A stretch of DNA of 64,000 nt, from the NCBI GenBank assembly GCA_037957365.1, contig JARHVA010000001.1, forward strand, positions 15,666,501-15,730,500, in the 5' to 3' direction. Every line of letters starts with the position of its first letter. The stretch's first letter is position 1. Under the pieces are notes generated by a model, which worked only from the letters and a program-made list of their open reading frames with translations, searched no databases and was not told where the DNA came from. Below, piece after piece: positions 33,993-45,100 of this stretch. The translations under genes were made by a program, and so were the position numbers. Source of the stretch: Torreya grandis (Eukaryota > Streptophyta > Pinopsida > Cupressales > Taxaceae).

Positions 33993-33997
33993 AACCA
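33993..33997. other. Target-site duplication of L3, left copy
   Basis: AACCA before the first L3 LTR. The same 5 bp follows the last LTR at 48059-48063. Confidence 0.92.
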
Positions 33998-34894
33998 TGT
34001 TGAGTTGTGGAGCTAAAAGCTTCAACTCTTTGCAAACAGAAGGAACAAAAGGTTGCTGAGATCCAGGAGCACTGGCATCGACAGCAGGACTGACGTCGGT
34101 CATGACCAGTGCAGAAGGCCACCGGTGACGACAGAGAGTCGGCCGGCGTTGGTAGAACCAGGCAAGTAGGGACCAGCGTCGATCGCCTGTGTGTTCCATA
34201 ACTGTTCATTGCACAGACAGTTAGTTAAGTGAACGAAGTGTTTGCATGTAAAGGCCAGTTAGAGTCTTGAGCTACGAGGATAATTGTCTAAATTAAGAGT
34301 CTAAGTTATTGTTTAACTTTGGGATCTATTTATAGACCCATTGGCATGTATTGTATAAGTATGAGTTGATAAGGAAGGCAAGGTAGTTCCTTCTAAGTGT
34401 AAGATCATTAAGTTGCAGATTGTTGCAAGCTCTTAGGAGATCTACATGTGTGAGTATGGTCTATTGAATTGTAGGTTGCAGGTTCATGGAAGATCAACTT
34501 GAAGTGCTTTAGAGTGCTTGGTGAACTGGCAGGGTTATTACTGACTAGTTGGAGAGGTGAACATCAACTCTGTTTATGAGTTGGTTGTTGGGACCATTTT
34601 TGGTAGGAGAGTGTTGTAGAAGAATTACTGTACACTTGAGGTGTGGGAAGCCTCTGTAAGGTGGAAGAGTGTGGCGGCTCTTTATTGTATTCTTTTCTGT
34701 AAAGTGTTAATACAAGATAGTGTATTGTCTCTCATATTCTGTGCTATTGGTGAATTCTAGTTACTTGTGTTTCTAGTTATTTCAGCATTTATAATTGCTT
34801 ATATTTGGTAATCATATTGTGCTCTATCTGAGGAGCAAGATCCTAACAAGAGGGATCAGGACAAAGTGTGTTTGTTCTTGTGATCCCCCCATCA
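33998..34894 (+). repeat. L3 LTR 1
   Basis: TGTTGAGTTGTGGAGC to CCCCCCATCA, 897 bp. It contains a palindrome array (from about 34060), CTATTTATAG at 34326-34335 as a possible TATA element, and is followed by the PBS. Confidence 0.96.
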
Positions 34895-34896
34895 AT

Positions 34897-34908
34897 TGGT
34901 ATCAGAGC
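34897..34908 (+). promoter_or_regulatory. L3 copy A primer-binding site (initiator tRNA-Met)
   Basis: TGGTATCAGAGC, an exact match to the complement of the plant initiator tRNA-Met 3' end, 2 bp after the LTR. Confidence 0.95.
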
Positions 34909-35003
34909 TTTTGGTTGGGATACTAACAGATTGGATTAGATCTGGTTAGTGTGTTTTGATTACAGGGTAGTCACAGGGTTTCTGTTTGAGTGGGAGTTGA
35001 GCA

Positions 35004-36560
35004 ATGGCAGAAGACAGTAAGCTACGGATGGAAAAGTTTAATGGCAAGAACTACCAATTGTGGAGGATGCAGATTGAGGATTATCTGTATAAGAAAGATT
35101 TATACTTACCGTTGGGTGGGGTTAATTGCAAACCCTCGGATATGAAAGATGAAGAATGGTAGGTTCTTGATCGGAAGGCTCTGGGATCTATTAGATTGAG
35201 TCTTGCATCATCTGTGATTTCCAGCTTATCACAGTGTAAGACAACGGTGGAGTTGATGGAATCTTTGGCAAATTTATATGAAAAACCCTCAGCTTCTAAT
35301 AAGGTATTTCTTATGAAGCGTTTATTTAATTTGCAAATGTTGGAAGGTGGATCTGTTCATAGCCATCTTAGTGATTTCTATGGTTTGGTAAACCAATTAA
35401 GTTCAGTCAATATTGTATTTGATGATGAAATTAGAGCTCTCTTAATCTTGTGTTCATTACCTGAAAGTTGGGAAGGTTTGGTAATGGCAGTTTCTAATAC
35501 TGTGTCTCCTTCAAAAGTCTTAAAAGTGGATGATGTTGTGAGTGTGATCTTGAATGAAGAGATATGCAGGAAAAGCATAGGTGAATCATCAGGGAATGCT
35601 TTGAGTGTTGAAGGCAGAGGAAGGCAAAGAGAGAAGATAGAGCGTGGGAGATCAAGGTCCAAGATAGGCAGGAGATCCAAGTCTAGGTATGGCAGAATAA
35701 CCTGCTGGAAGTGTGGAAAGCAAGGGCACTTAAAGAGAGATTGCAGATCAGGTGAAGATCAACATGAAAGACATGAAGAAGAAGCAGATGTTGCAGATTA
35801 TGCTACACGGGATGCTCTGGTATGTTCTTTGGATAAAATAGAATCTTGGGTTTTAGATTCTGGTGCCTCTTTTCATGCATCCCCACATAGGGAATTTTTT
35901 CATGAGTATGTCCAGGGAGACTTTGGAGGAATTTATGTAGGGGATGGTAAGCCTTGTCAGATTGTTGGCAAAGGGAAAGTGAAGCTGAAACTGCAGACAG
36001 ATAACACATGGGTGTTAAAGGAGGTCATGCATGTCCCAGTTCTGGAGCAGAATTTGATTTCTGTTAGAAGTTTGGGTGATGAGGGTTGCACAGTAACTCT
36101 CACAGCGGACTCTTGGAAGGTTACCAAGGGTACACTTGTTGTAGCTAGAGGTAAGATAGTAGGTACGCTTTATCTATCTTCTTGTATTACTGACTCTCTT
36201 TCTGGGTTATCTACTTCAGCTGTAGATTTAGAGATGTGGCTTGATAGGCTTGGTCACATAGATAAGAAGGAGATGCTTGTTCTTGAGTCAAAGGATATGC
36301 TTTCAGATTTGGAAGGTATGGATCGTGATTTCTGTATGCAGAAGAAGGTGATATTTTTTGAGGGATCCGATGTTAGTGACAAGAACAGGAAAGCCTTGGT
36401 TTTCAAGGAGAAGGTGACGGATAGAGTTCAGCACAAGATGCAGAAGAATTTTGAGCAGAGCAAGGGTGTTTTGGACAAGGATTTGATCCAAAAAGAGCTC
36501 GCAAGAAAAAGTCAGGTCTCACTAGAAAAACACAGAGACCGACGTTGGCAGGAAAATTGA
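35004..36560 (+). pseudogene. L3 copy A gag-protease with integrase remnant
   Basis: ATG at 35004 (AEDSKLRMEKFNGKNYQLW), then a TAG at 35160-35162 where copy B has GAG. The open part from 35196 (454 residues) has the Copia gag core, a CCHC knuckle CWKCGKQGHLKRDC, the protease site WVLDSGASFHASP and a pre-integrase piece MWLDRLGHIDKKEM. The integrase core is absent: the frame jumps from DFCMQKK to the hinge before QKELARK and ends in the palindrome array. Relative to L4 about 1 kb is missing at this junction. Confidence 0.9.
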
Positions 36561-36726
36561 CGTCAGCGTCCAGATAGGGACCGACGTCGGCTATGTGCAG
36601 ACCGACGTCGGTGACTCAGGGTAGATAACTACCGATGTCGGCCAGAGGAAAATGACGTCGACAAAGGGGTAGTCGTAGGGAACCGACATCGGTCGGGTGC
36701 AGACTGAGATGTGACCGGCATCGGTT
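36538..36726 (+). repeat. Palindrome array in the L3 copy A hinge
   Basis: Units of ACCGACGTCGGT type begin at 36538, 36556, 36580, 36601, 36631, 36651, 36682 and 36714. The best is ACCGACGTCGGT at 36601. Offsets cluster at 18-24 and 30-32 bp. It corresponds to the integrase-RT hinge array of L4. Confidence 0.85.
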
Positions 36727-36859
36727 ACTGAGACGAATTTTGGGTGGACAACAGGCTGTCAAGGTGTCTCAAGCACCCATATAGAGGACTGAAGGTGTAA
36801 GTAAGTTCTTAAATTCATCATTTCCCTTCTTTACACTACTTGTTGCTCACTTATGGCAT

Positions 36860-37562
36860 AAGATCAAGAAGTTATTGAAGAAGCAGAACAGGTAGATCCA
36901 GGAAATAGTGGGAGCTCGGCATGGATGAGGATGTGATTCCTTGGAGGAGAACCAAATAGTTGTTTTGAGTGGAGTTGCCAGTTGGAAGTAAGCACTGAGA
37001 GACGAATGGATGTTTAGGATGAAGAAGAGCGAAAATGGATACGTGAGATGGAAGATTAGGGTATATGGTCTTGTATAAGCTACAGGGCAATGGAGGTTTG
37101 ATCATTGTGTTTCTCTTTACCAGGTTGGATAATATTAGCTACATTATCCTATTACTGTATGATGTGCTTGTTGTAGGGTTACATATAGAGGGTATTGCTG
37201 AACTAAAGGTAAAGCTAGTTCAGAGGGATGTCATGGAGAATTTGGGAGCAACAAGATTCTTTGGCATGAGTGTGTTCTAGAGACATGGAAGGTCATATGT
37301 TGACTTTGTTTCAGGATGATTGTGTGAGATCGGTTAACACGCCGATGGTTGGACAGTTCACAAAATAGGTGTCTTGATTCACATAATGAGGTTAAGTGCA
37401 TGGTATGTACTAAACCTGAGTTTTCCTAAGCAGTGGGAGTTGTCACAAGTTGGAGCCAATCCGGGAGAGAACCATTGGAGGGCAGTTCAATGGATTCTTA
37501 CAGGGACCAGTAGCAGGTGCACATGCTATGCAGGTTCAATTTATTTTCTACATGGTTTGTAG
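36860..37562 (+). pseudogene. L3 copy A compressed RT and RNase H remnant
   Basis: Fragments align with L4 in order but with short losses: YIILLLYDVLVVG (L4: YIILLLYVDDMLVAG, catalytic Asp pair lost), IAELKVKLVQRDVMENLGA, FFGMSV, and ANPGENHWRAVQWILTGTSS (L4 has RYLRGTS). Frames change repeatedly. The same losses occur in copy B, so they predate the tandem duplication. Confidence 0.82.
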
Positions 37563-37714
37563 ATGTGGATGTGGCAAGGGATTTGGATGACAGGTTTTGC
37601 ACTACAGGTTTGTGGTGGTTGGTCTTCAAGAGTGATCTTGAGGAGGGATACAAAGCCAAGGGAACAAACTAGACAGAGTACAGGTACATGTACAGGTTGC
37701 AGCTATTTATCTCC

Positions 37715-37725
37715 AAGTGGGAGAT
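37715..37725 (+). promoter_or_regulatory. L3 polypurine tract (copy A)
   Basis: AAGTGGGAGAT immediately before LTR 2. The same sequence precedes LTR 3 (47151-47161). Confidence 0.9.
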
Positions 37726-38609
37726 TGTTGAGTTGTGGAGCTAAAAGCTTCAACTCTTTGCAAACAAAAGGAACAGAAGGTTGCTGAGATCCAGGAGCAC
37801 CAGCGTCGGCAGCAGGACCGATGTCGATCATGACTAGTACAGAAGGCCATCGACGACGGCAGAGAGTCGGCCGGAGTTGGCAGGACCAGGCAAGCAGGGA
37901 CGGGCGTCAGTCGCTTGTGTGTTCTAGAACTGTTTGTTGCACAAATAGTTAGTTAAGTGAATGAAGTGTTTGCATGTAAAGGCCAGTTAGAGTCTTGAGC
38001 TACAAGGATAATTGTCTAAATTATTGTTCAACTCTGGGATCTATTTATAGACCCATTGGCATGTATTGTATAAGTATGAGTTGATAAGGAAGGCAAGGTA
38101 GTTCCTTCTAAGTGTAAGATCATTGAGTTGCAGGTTGTTACAAGCTCATAGGAGATCTACATGTGTGAGTATGGTCTATTGAATTGCAGGTTGCAGGTTC
38201 ATGGAAGATCAACTTGAAGTGCTTTAGAGTGCTTGGTGAACTGGCAGGGTTATTACTAACTAATTGGAGAGGTGAACACCAATTCTGTTTGTGAGTTGGT
38301 TGTTGAGATCGTTTTTGGTAGGAGAGTGTTGTAGAAGAATTACTATACACTTGAGGTGTGGGAAGCCTCTGTAAGGTGGAAGAGTGTGGTGGCTCTTTAT
38401 TGTATTCTTTTCTGTAAAGTGTTAATACAAGATAGTGTATTGTCTCTCATATTCTATGCTATTGGTGAATTCTAATTACTTGTGTTTCTGGTTATTTTAG
38501 TATTTATAATTGCTTATATTTGGTAATCATATTGTGCTCTATCTGAGGAGCAAGATCCTAACAAGAGGGATCAAGACAAAGTGTGTTTGTTCTTGTGATC
38601 CCCCCATCA
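37726..38609 (+). repeat. L3 LTR 2 (shared middle LTR)
   Basis: 884 bp, TGTTGAG to CCCCCATCA. It lacks 13 bp around 38018 (AAGAGTCTAAGTT-like sequence) present in LTRs 1 and 3. It serves as 3' LTR of A and 5' LTR of B. Confidence 0.96.
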
Positions 38610-38611
38610 AT

Positions 38612-38623
38612 TGGTATCACAGC
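38612..38623 (+). promoter_or_regulatory. L3 copy B primer-binding site
   Basis: TGGTATCACAGC, one mismatch from the initiator tRNA-Met complement. Confidence 0.9.
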
Positions 38624-38718
38624 TTTTGGTTGGGATACTAACAGATTGGATTAGATCTGGTTAGTGTGTTTTGATTACAGGGTACTCATAGGGTTTCTAT
38701 TTGAGTGGGAGTTGAGCA

Positions 38719-40161
38719 ATGGTAGAAGACAGTAAGCTACGGATGGAAAAGTTTAATGGCAAAAACTACCAATTGTGGAGGATGCAGATTGAGGATTATC
38801 TGTATCAGAAAGATTTGTACTTACCGTTGGGTGGGGTTAATTGCAAACCCTCAGATATGAAAGATGAAGAATGGGAGGTTCTTGATCGGAAGGCTCTGGG
38901 ATCTATTAGATTGAGTCTTGCATCATCTGTGATTTCTAGCTTATCACAGTGTAAGACAATGGTGGAGTTGATGGAATCTTTGACAAATTTATATGAAAAA
39001 CCCTCAGCTTCTAATAAGGTATTTCTTATGAAGAGTTTATTTAATTTGCAAATGTTGGAAGGTGGATCTGTTCATAGCCATCTTAGTGATTTCCATGGTT
39101 TGGTAAACCAATTAAGTTCAGTCAATATTGTATTTGATGATGAAATTAGAGCTCTCTTAATCTTGTGTTCATTACTTGAAAGTTGGGAAGGTTTGGTAAT
39201 GGCAGTTTCTAATACTGTGTCTCCTTCAAAAGTCTTAAAAGTGGATGATGTTGTGAGTGTGATCTTGAATGAAGAGATACATAGGAAAAGCACAGGTGAA
39301 TCATCAGGGAATGCTTTGAGTGTTGAAGGCAGAGGAAGGCAAAGAGAGAAGATAGAGCGTGGGAGATCAAGGTCCAAGATAAGCAGGAGATCCAAGTCCA
39401 GGTATGGGAGAATAACCTGCTGGAAGTGTGGAAAGCAAGGGCACTTAAAGAGAGATTGCAGATCAGGTGAAGATCAACATGAAGGACATGAAGAAGAAGC
39501 AGATGTTGCAGATTACGCTACACGGGATGCTCTGGTATGTTCTTTGGATAAATTAGAATCTTGGGTTTTAGATTTTGGTGCCTCTTTTCATGCATCCCCA
39601 CATAGGAAATTTTTTCATGAGTATGTCCAGGGAGACTATGGAAAAATTCATGTAGGGGATGGTAAGCCTTGTCAGATTGTTGGCAAAGGGAAAGTGAAGC
39701 TGAAACTGCAGACAGGTAACACATGGGTGTTAAAGGAGGTCATGCATGTCCCAGTTCTGGAGTGGAATTTGATTTCTGTTAGAAGTTTGGGTGATGAGGG
39801 TTGCACAGTAACTCTCACAACGGACTCTTGGAAGGTTACCGAGGGTACACTTGTTGTAGCTAGAGGTAAGAAAGTAGGTACACTTTATCTATCTACTTGT
39901 ATTACTGACTCTCTTTCTGGGTTATCTACTTCAGCTGTAGATTTAGAGATGTGGCTTGATAGGCTTGGTCACATAGATAAGAAGGAGATGCTTGTTCTTG
40001 AGTCAAAGGATATGCTTTTGGATTTGGAAGGTATGGATCATGATTTCTGTATGCAGAAGAAGGCGACGTTTTTTGAGGAATTCGATGTTAGTGACAAGAA
40101 CAAAAAAAGCCTTGGTTTTCAAGGAGAAGGTGACAGACAGAGTTCAACACAAGATGCATAA
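38719..40161 (+). CDS. L3 copy B gag-protease ORF (480 residues)
   Basis: Open from ATG 38719 (MVEDSKLRMEKFNGKNYQLW) without the stop seen in copy A. Domains: Copia gag (about residues 1-200), basic RS-rich linker, CCHC knuckle CWKCGKQGHLKRDC (about 233-246), protease site WVLDFGASFHASP (about 283). Here Ser of DSG is Phe, which should abolish activity. Then comes a truncated pre-integrase. A frameshift near 40110 ends the frame before the hinge. Gag may still be translatable; the protease is doubtful. Confidence 0.85.
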   Translation: MVEDSKLRMEKFNGKNYQLWRMQIEDYLYQKDLYLPLGGVNCKPSDMKDEEWEVLDRKALGSIRLSLASSVISSLSQCKTMVELMESLTNLYEKPSASNKVFLMKSLFNLQMLEGGSVHSHLSDFHGLVNQLSSVNIVFDDEIRALLILCSLLESWEGLVMAVSNTVSPSKVLKVDDVVSVILNEEIHRKSTGESSGNALSVEGRGRQREKIERGRSRSKISRRSKSRYGRITCWKCGKQGHLKRDCRSGEDQHEGHEEEADVADYATRDALVCSLDKLESWVLDFGASFHASPHRKFFHEYVQGDYGKIHVGDGKPCQIVGKGKVKLKLQTGNTWVLKEVMHVPVLEWNLISVRSLGDEGCTVTLTTDSWKVTEGTLVVARGKKVGTLYLSTCITDSLSGLSTSAVDLEMWLDRLGHIDKKEMLVLESKDMLLDLEGMDHDFCMQKKATFFEEFDVSDKNKKSLGFQGEGDRQSSTQDA

Positions 40162-40249
40162 GAATTTTGAGTAGAGCAAGGGTTTTTTGGACAAGGATTT
40201 GATCCAAAAAGAGCTCATAGGAAAAAGTCAGGTCTCACTAGAAAAACAC

Positions 40250-40450
40250 AGAGACCGATGTTGGCAGGAAAACCGGCGTCAGCATCTAAATAGGGACTGA
40301 CGTTGGCTATGTGCAGACCGACGTCAGTGACTCAGGGTAGGTAACTACCGGCGTTGGCCAGAGGAAAATGATGTCTGTAAAGGGGTAGTCGTAGGGAACC
40401 GACATCGGTCGGGTGCAGACTGAGATGTGACTGGCATCGGTTACTGAGAT
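40250..40450 (+). repeat. Palindrome array in the L3 copy B hinge
   Basis: Same array as in copy A with additional transitions, for example ACCGACGTCAGT near 40318 and ACCGACATCGGT near 40398. Not in a sustained frame here. Confidence 0.8.
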
Positions 40451-40569
40451 GAATTTTGGGTGGACAACAAGTTGTCAAGGTGTCTCAAGCACCCATATGA
40501 AGGACTGAAGGTGTAAGTAAGTTCTTAAATTCATCATTTCCCTTCTTTACACTACTTGTTGCTCACTTA

Positions 40570-41278
40570 TGGCATAGGATCAGGAAGTTATTGAAGAAGC
40601 AGAACAGGTAGATCCAGGAAATAGTGGGAGCTCGGCATGGATGAGGATGTGATTCCTTGGAGGAGAACCAAATAGTTGTTTTGAGTGGAGTTGCCAGCTG
40701 GAAGTAAGCACTTAGAGATGAATGGATGTTTAGGATGAAGAAGAGCGAAAATGGATACGTGAGATGGAAGATCAGGGTATATGGTCTTGTATAAGCTGCA
40801 GGGCAATGGAGGTTTGATCATTGTGTTTCTCTTTACCAGGTTGGATAATATTAGCTACATTATCCTATTACTGTATGATGTGCTTGTTGTAGGGTTACAT
40901 ATACAGGGTATTGCTGAACTAAAGGTAAAGCTAGTTCAGAGGGATGTCATGGAGAATCTGGGAGCAGCAAGATTCTTTGGCATGAGTGTGTTCTAGAGAC
41001 ATGGAAGGTCATATGTTGACTTTGTTTCAGGATGATTGTGTGAGACCGGTTAGCACGCCGATGGTTGGACAGTTCACAGAACAGGTGTCTTGATTCACAT
41101 AATGAGGTTAAGTGCATGGTATGTACTAAACCTGAGTTTTCCTAAGCAGTGTGAGTTGTCACAAGTTGGAGCCAATCCGGGAGAGAACCATTGGAGGGCA
41201 GTTCAATGGATTCTTACAGGGACCAGCAGCAGGTGCACATGTTATGCAGGTTCAATTTATTTTCTACATGGTTTGTAG
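40570..41278 (+). pseudogene. L3 copy B compressed RT and RNase H remnant
   Basis: Collinear with copy A 36860-37562 and carrying the same deletions, including loss of the YVDD Asp pair (YDVLVVG) and of the RYLRG stretch. Differences are scattered substitutions. L4 is inserted 120 bp further on. Confidence 0.82.
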
Positions 41279-41393
41279 ATGTGGATGTGGCAGGGGATTT
41301 GGATGACAGGTTTTGCACTAGAGGTTTGTGGTGGTTGGTCTTTAAGAGTGATCTTGAGTAGGGATACAAAGCCAAGGGAACAAACTAGACAGA

Positions 41394-41398
41394 GTACA
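41394..41398. other. Target-site duplication of L4, left copy
   Basis: GTACA before L4; the identical GTACA follows at 47114-47118. Confidence 0.95.
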
Positions 41399-42111
41399 TG
41401 TTGGGGGATCAAACCAACAATAGATTACAATTGTGACAGCAATAAACGCAGAATTAAATCAGATTGACAAGTAATTAGAAAGATAAATAGCAAGAACAAG
41501 AGATACAAGAAAACACTCTGAAAACTTGTATTAACAAACTCTTTACAATAGGAATACAATTGAAGAAAGCTTCTTTCTTCCACACCTCTCCTAGATGTAT
41601 AGATCTCTCAATAGATCTCTATTCCTCAAGAGCTATCTCTCTCAAGAACAACCAATTCCAACAAGCCTGGATTGATTCAATTCTGTGCTGTTCTTCACAC
41701 AATGAATTACAATAATTCACTACAATACACAATAAGCTAGGAAGATCTAATTCTTCATATAGAATTAGGAGACTTGAGCATGTACTTCCAACAAACAGTT
41801 AAACCACTTAAACAAGGGCTCTAAAAATAGTAATGCTAATAATAGAGACGCGAGCTTGAGTCTCCAACTCAAACTGATCATGCAAACACTCGCTTCTGTC
41901 CTCAAAAATCACTTTCTGGACACGCAGGTAACCGACGTCAGTTCCTGCCTGCTCGCCTGTGACCGTCGTCGGCCGATCCTCTGTCGACGTCGGCATCTCT
42001 CTAACTGTTTCTGACCGACGTCAGTCGCTCCTGACCGACGCCGATGTCTGTGTAGACCCAAAACCAATAATTGTGCTCCTTGGTGAAGCTTTTAAGCTCC
42101 ACACCCTAACA
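41399..42111 (-). repeat. L4 3' LTR
   Basis: 713 bp, TGTTGGGGGATC to CACCCTAACA on the plus strand. The palindrome array is at 41931-42045. Related to, but clearly different from, L3 LTRs (shared GTGGAGCT-AAAAGCTT start). Confidence 0.97.
41931..42045. repeat. Palindrome array in the L4 3' LTR
   Basis: Units at 41931 (ACCGACGTCAGT), 41962 (ACCGTCGTCGGC), 41983 (GTCGACGTCGGC), 42014 (ACCGACGTCAGT) and 42034 (ACCGACGCCGAT). Start-to-start offsets 31, 21, 31 and 20 bp. In minus-strand sense it lies near the beginning of the LTR, within U3. Confidence 0.92.
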
Positions 42112-42122
42112 ATCTCCCACTT
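42112..42122 (-). promoter_or_regulatory. L4 polypurine tract
   Basis: Minus strand AAGTGGGAGAT next to the 3' LTR, identical to the L3 PPT. Confidence 0.92.
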
Positions 42123-42183
42123 GGAGATAAACAGCTGCACCAGTACCTGTACAACAACATCTTCTAGCTCCTCCATCTTCAAC

Positions 42184-45100
42184 TTAATCATGAAGACCAA
42201 TAGAAGTTAAATGCAAGTTCAACTTCTCCTTTGTAATCGGCTTGGTTAACATATCAGCCGGATTCCTATCTGTATGGATTTTCTCCAGCTTCAACTCCCC
42301 ATCTTCCAATACCTACCGTATGAAATGGTACCTTAGGTGTATGTGCTTTGTTCTTGAATGAAAGGCCGAATTCTTGGCCAAATGGATTGCACTCTGACTG
42401 TCACTATACAATCTACAACTCTCATGCTCTCTACCAAGCTCATCCATGAACCGTGTCATCCATATCATCTCCTTGCTAGCCTCTGTGGCTGCAATGTACT
42501 CAGCTTCTATTTTGACAAGGCAACAACCTTCTGCAACTTAGATATCCAACTAACCGCTGTTCCACCTACAGTAAAAACATAACCTGTAGTGCTCCTCCTG
42601 CTATCCAAATCGCCTGCCATATCTGAATCTACATAACCATGTAGAGAAGTATCTAAACCTCCATAGCATAAGTGCCTAATGCTGGTTCCTCTCAGATATC
42701 TAAGGATCCACTGAACTGCCTTCCAATGTTCCTTACCTGGATTGGCCATATACTTACTTACCACTCCCACTGCTTGGGCAATATCTAGTCTAGTACACAC
42801 CATTGCATACATCAAACTCCCTACTGCGGAAGAATATGGAACCTTACTCATGTACTCTACCTCATCATATGAATTAGGACATTGTTCTTTACTCAACTTA
42901 AAATGTTCAGCCAAAGGTGTGCTTACCGGTTTAGCATCCTGCATATTGAACCATTTCAACACCTTATCCACATAATCTTCTTGAGACAATATCAACCTGT
43001 GATTTTTCCTATCTCTCTTAATGCTCATACCAAGGATTTTCTTCGCTGCTCCCAAATCCTTCATAGCAAACGTTTGAGCTAATTTTACCTTAAGCTCTGA
43101 GATATCCTGCATGTGTGATCCTGCAACCAGCATGTCATCTACATACAATAATAGAATAATATATCTACCGTTATCAAATCTCTTGAAATACACACAATGG
43201 TCTGATTGACACCTACTGTAGCCATGCTCGTTCATAAACCTGTCAAATTTTAAGTACCATTGCCTAGGAGCTTGCTTGAGGCCATACAAGCTTTTCTTCA
43301 ATCTACACACAAACTTCTCCTTACCCTTGACCTCAAATCCTTCTGGCTGTTCCATGTATATTTCCTCATCCAAGTCTCCATGAAGAAATGCTGTCTTAAC
43401 ATCTAGCTGCTCGAGATGCAAATCTTCAAAAGCAACCAAAGACAATACAACCCTTATTGAAGTCATTTTAACAACTGGAGAAAAAATCTCACCAAAGTCA
43501 ATACCTGGCTTTTGTGCAAATCCTTTCACTACCAATCTGGCCTTGTATCTCATCTGTCCATTCTCACCTTCTTTCAACCTATAGGTCCATCTGTTCTTTA
43601 GTGTTCTCTTACCAGCTGGCAATTCAACCAAATCCCATGTTTGGTTTTCTCTTAAGGACTCTAGCTCCTCAACCATGCCATGCTCCCACTCACTCTTGGA
43701 CTCCACCTGTATTGCTTCTTCAAAACTTTCTGGTTCTCCACCATCAGTTAGCAATAAATAAAATAAAGAAGGAGAATATCTAATAGGAGGCTTACTCACC
43801 CTTTTTGACCTCCTGATGGGTGTCTTGGACTCATCCTCAACACGCTGTCCACCCAAACTCTCTGACAGTGACCGACCTCGGTCACCTGAAGACCTGTTAC
43901 TGGCCGACGTCAGTTCTACCTGACTGACCTCGGTACCTATATGGCCGACGTCGGTCTCTGTATGGCCGACGCCAGTTCCTGTCTTGCCGACACCGGTTCT
44001 TAACCTGCCGACGTCGGTCTCTGTGTTTTCCTGGAAGTGATTATTTCTTTTTCTCGCGAGCTCATCTTGGACTTTCACCTCATCCAATTCACCATTGCTC
44101 TGCTCAGATTGATTCAACTTCCTTAGCTGATCACAATACATCACTCTTTTGTTGAAAATAACATCACGGCTCTTGATTACCTTGTTAGTTTCTAGATTCC
44201 ACAATTTGTAACCAAAATCATCTGAGCCATAGCCAATAAACGTGCATCTCATAGACTTAGCATCAAGCTTCTTCCTATTTTCTTTATCTATGTGCACAAA
44301 GACTTCACAACCAAAAACTTTGAGATATGAGAGATCAACCTTTTTACCTGTCCATGCCTCTTCTGGAATTCCACCATCCAGAGCTGTAGAGGGTCCTCTA
44401 TTAATGAAGTACACTGCAGTGTCAACAGCTTGTGCCCAAAACTGTAAGGGCAAGCCAGCATGCAATCTCATACATCTTGCACACTCCATTATTGTCCTGT
44501 TCATCCTTTCAGCAATACCATTCTGCTGAGGTGTCCTTGGAACCGTCCTTTGCCTACGGATTCCATGCATGTAACAATAATCTCTGAACTTATGACTGCA
44601 GAACTCACCTCCGTTGTCTGATCTCAGGGACTTTAATCTTTTACCTGTTTCATTCTCAACCATAGCTTTCCAAACTTTAAAAGTATCAAATACATTAGAT
44701 TTCTTTCTAATACAATAGATCCATACCTTCCTTGTGGCATCATCTATGAAAGATACATAGTACTGTGATCCTCCAATGGAAGCAACCTGAGCCGGTCCCC
44801 ACACGTTTGTGTGAACAAGCTCCAACTTGTGCCTCTTCTTAGTAGACCCAGTTTTGAGAAAACTAACCCTTTTCTGTTTTCCAAATACACAGTGCTCACA
44901 AAACTCTAGATCTATGCCTTTTAAATCTGAAAGCATACCTTTAGACTTAAGAATTGACATCCCCTTCTCACTCATGTGGCCAAGCCTTGAGTGCCACAAT
45001 TTAGCATCCACATCTGAAGTAGATAACACAGAAGGAGATTTGTTAGTAACACAATTACACAAATAGAGAGTACCTTCTCTCTTACCTCTGGCCATTACAA

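Larger units (their letters stand above)
33165..33997 (+). pseudogene. L2 unfamiliar ORF, N-terminal part
   Basis: Starts at ATG 33165 with MDMSSYTYGGATYNPTYDKM, shifts frame once near 33270, then runs through an acidic part (DWYEEACEEEFED) into five imperfect 20-21-residue repeats of the type PHPLACVSNQAPQCP. One in-frame stop sits in the first repeat and another at 33868. No gag, protease or pol motif is present. It is cut at 33998 by L3 and resumes at 48064. The Tyr/Asp/Asn-rich, repeat-built make-up suggests a structural or RNA-binding role, but I do not recognise it. Confidence 0.55.
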
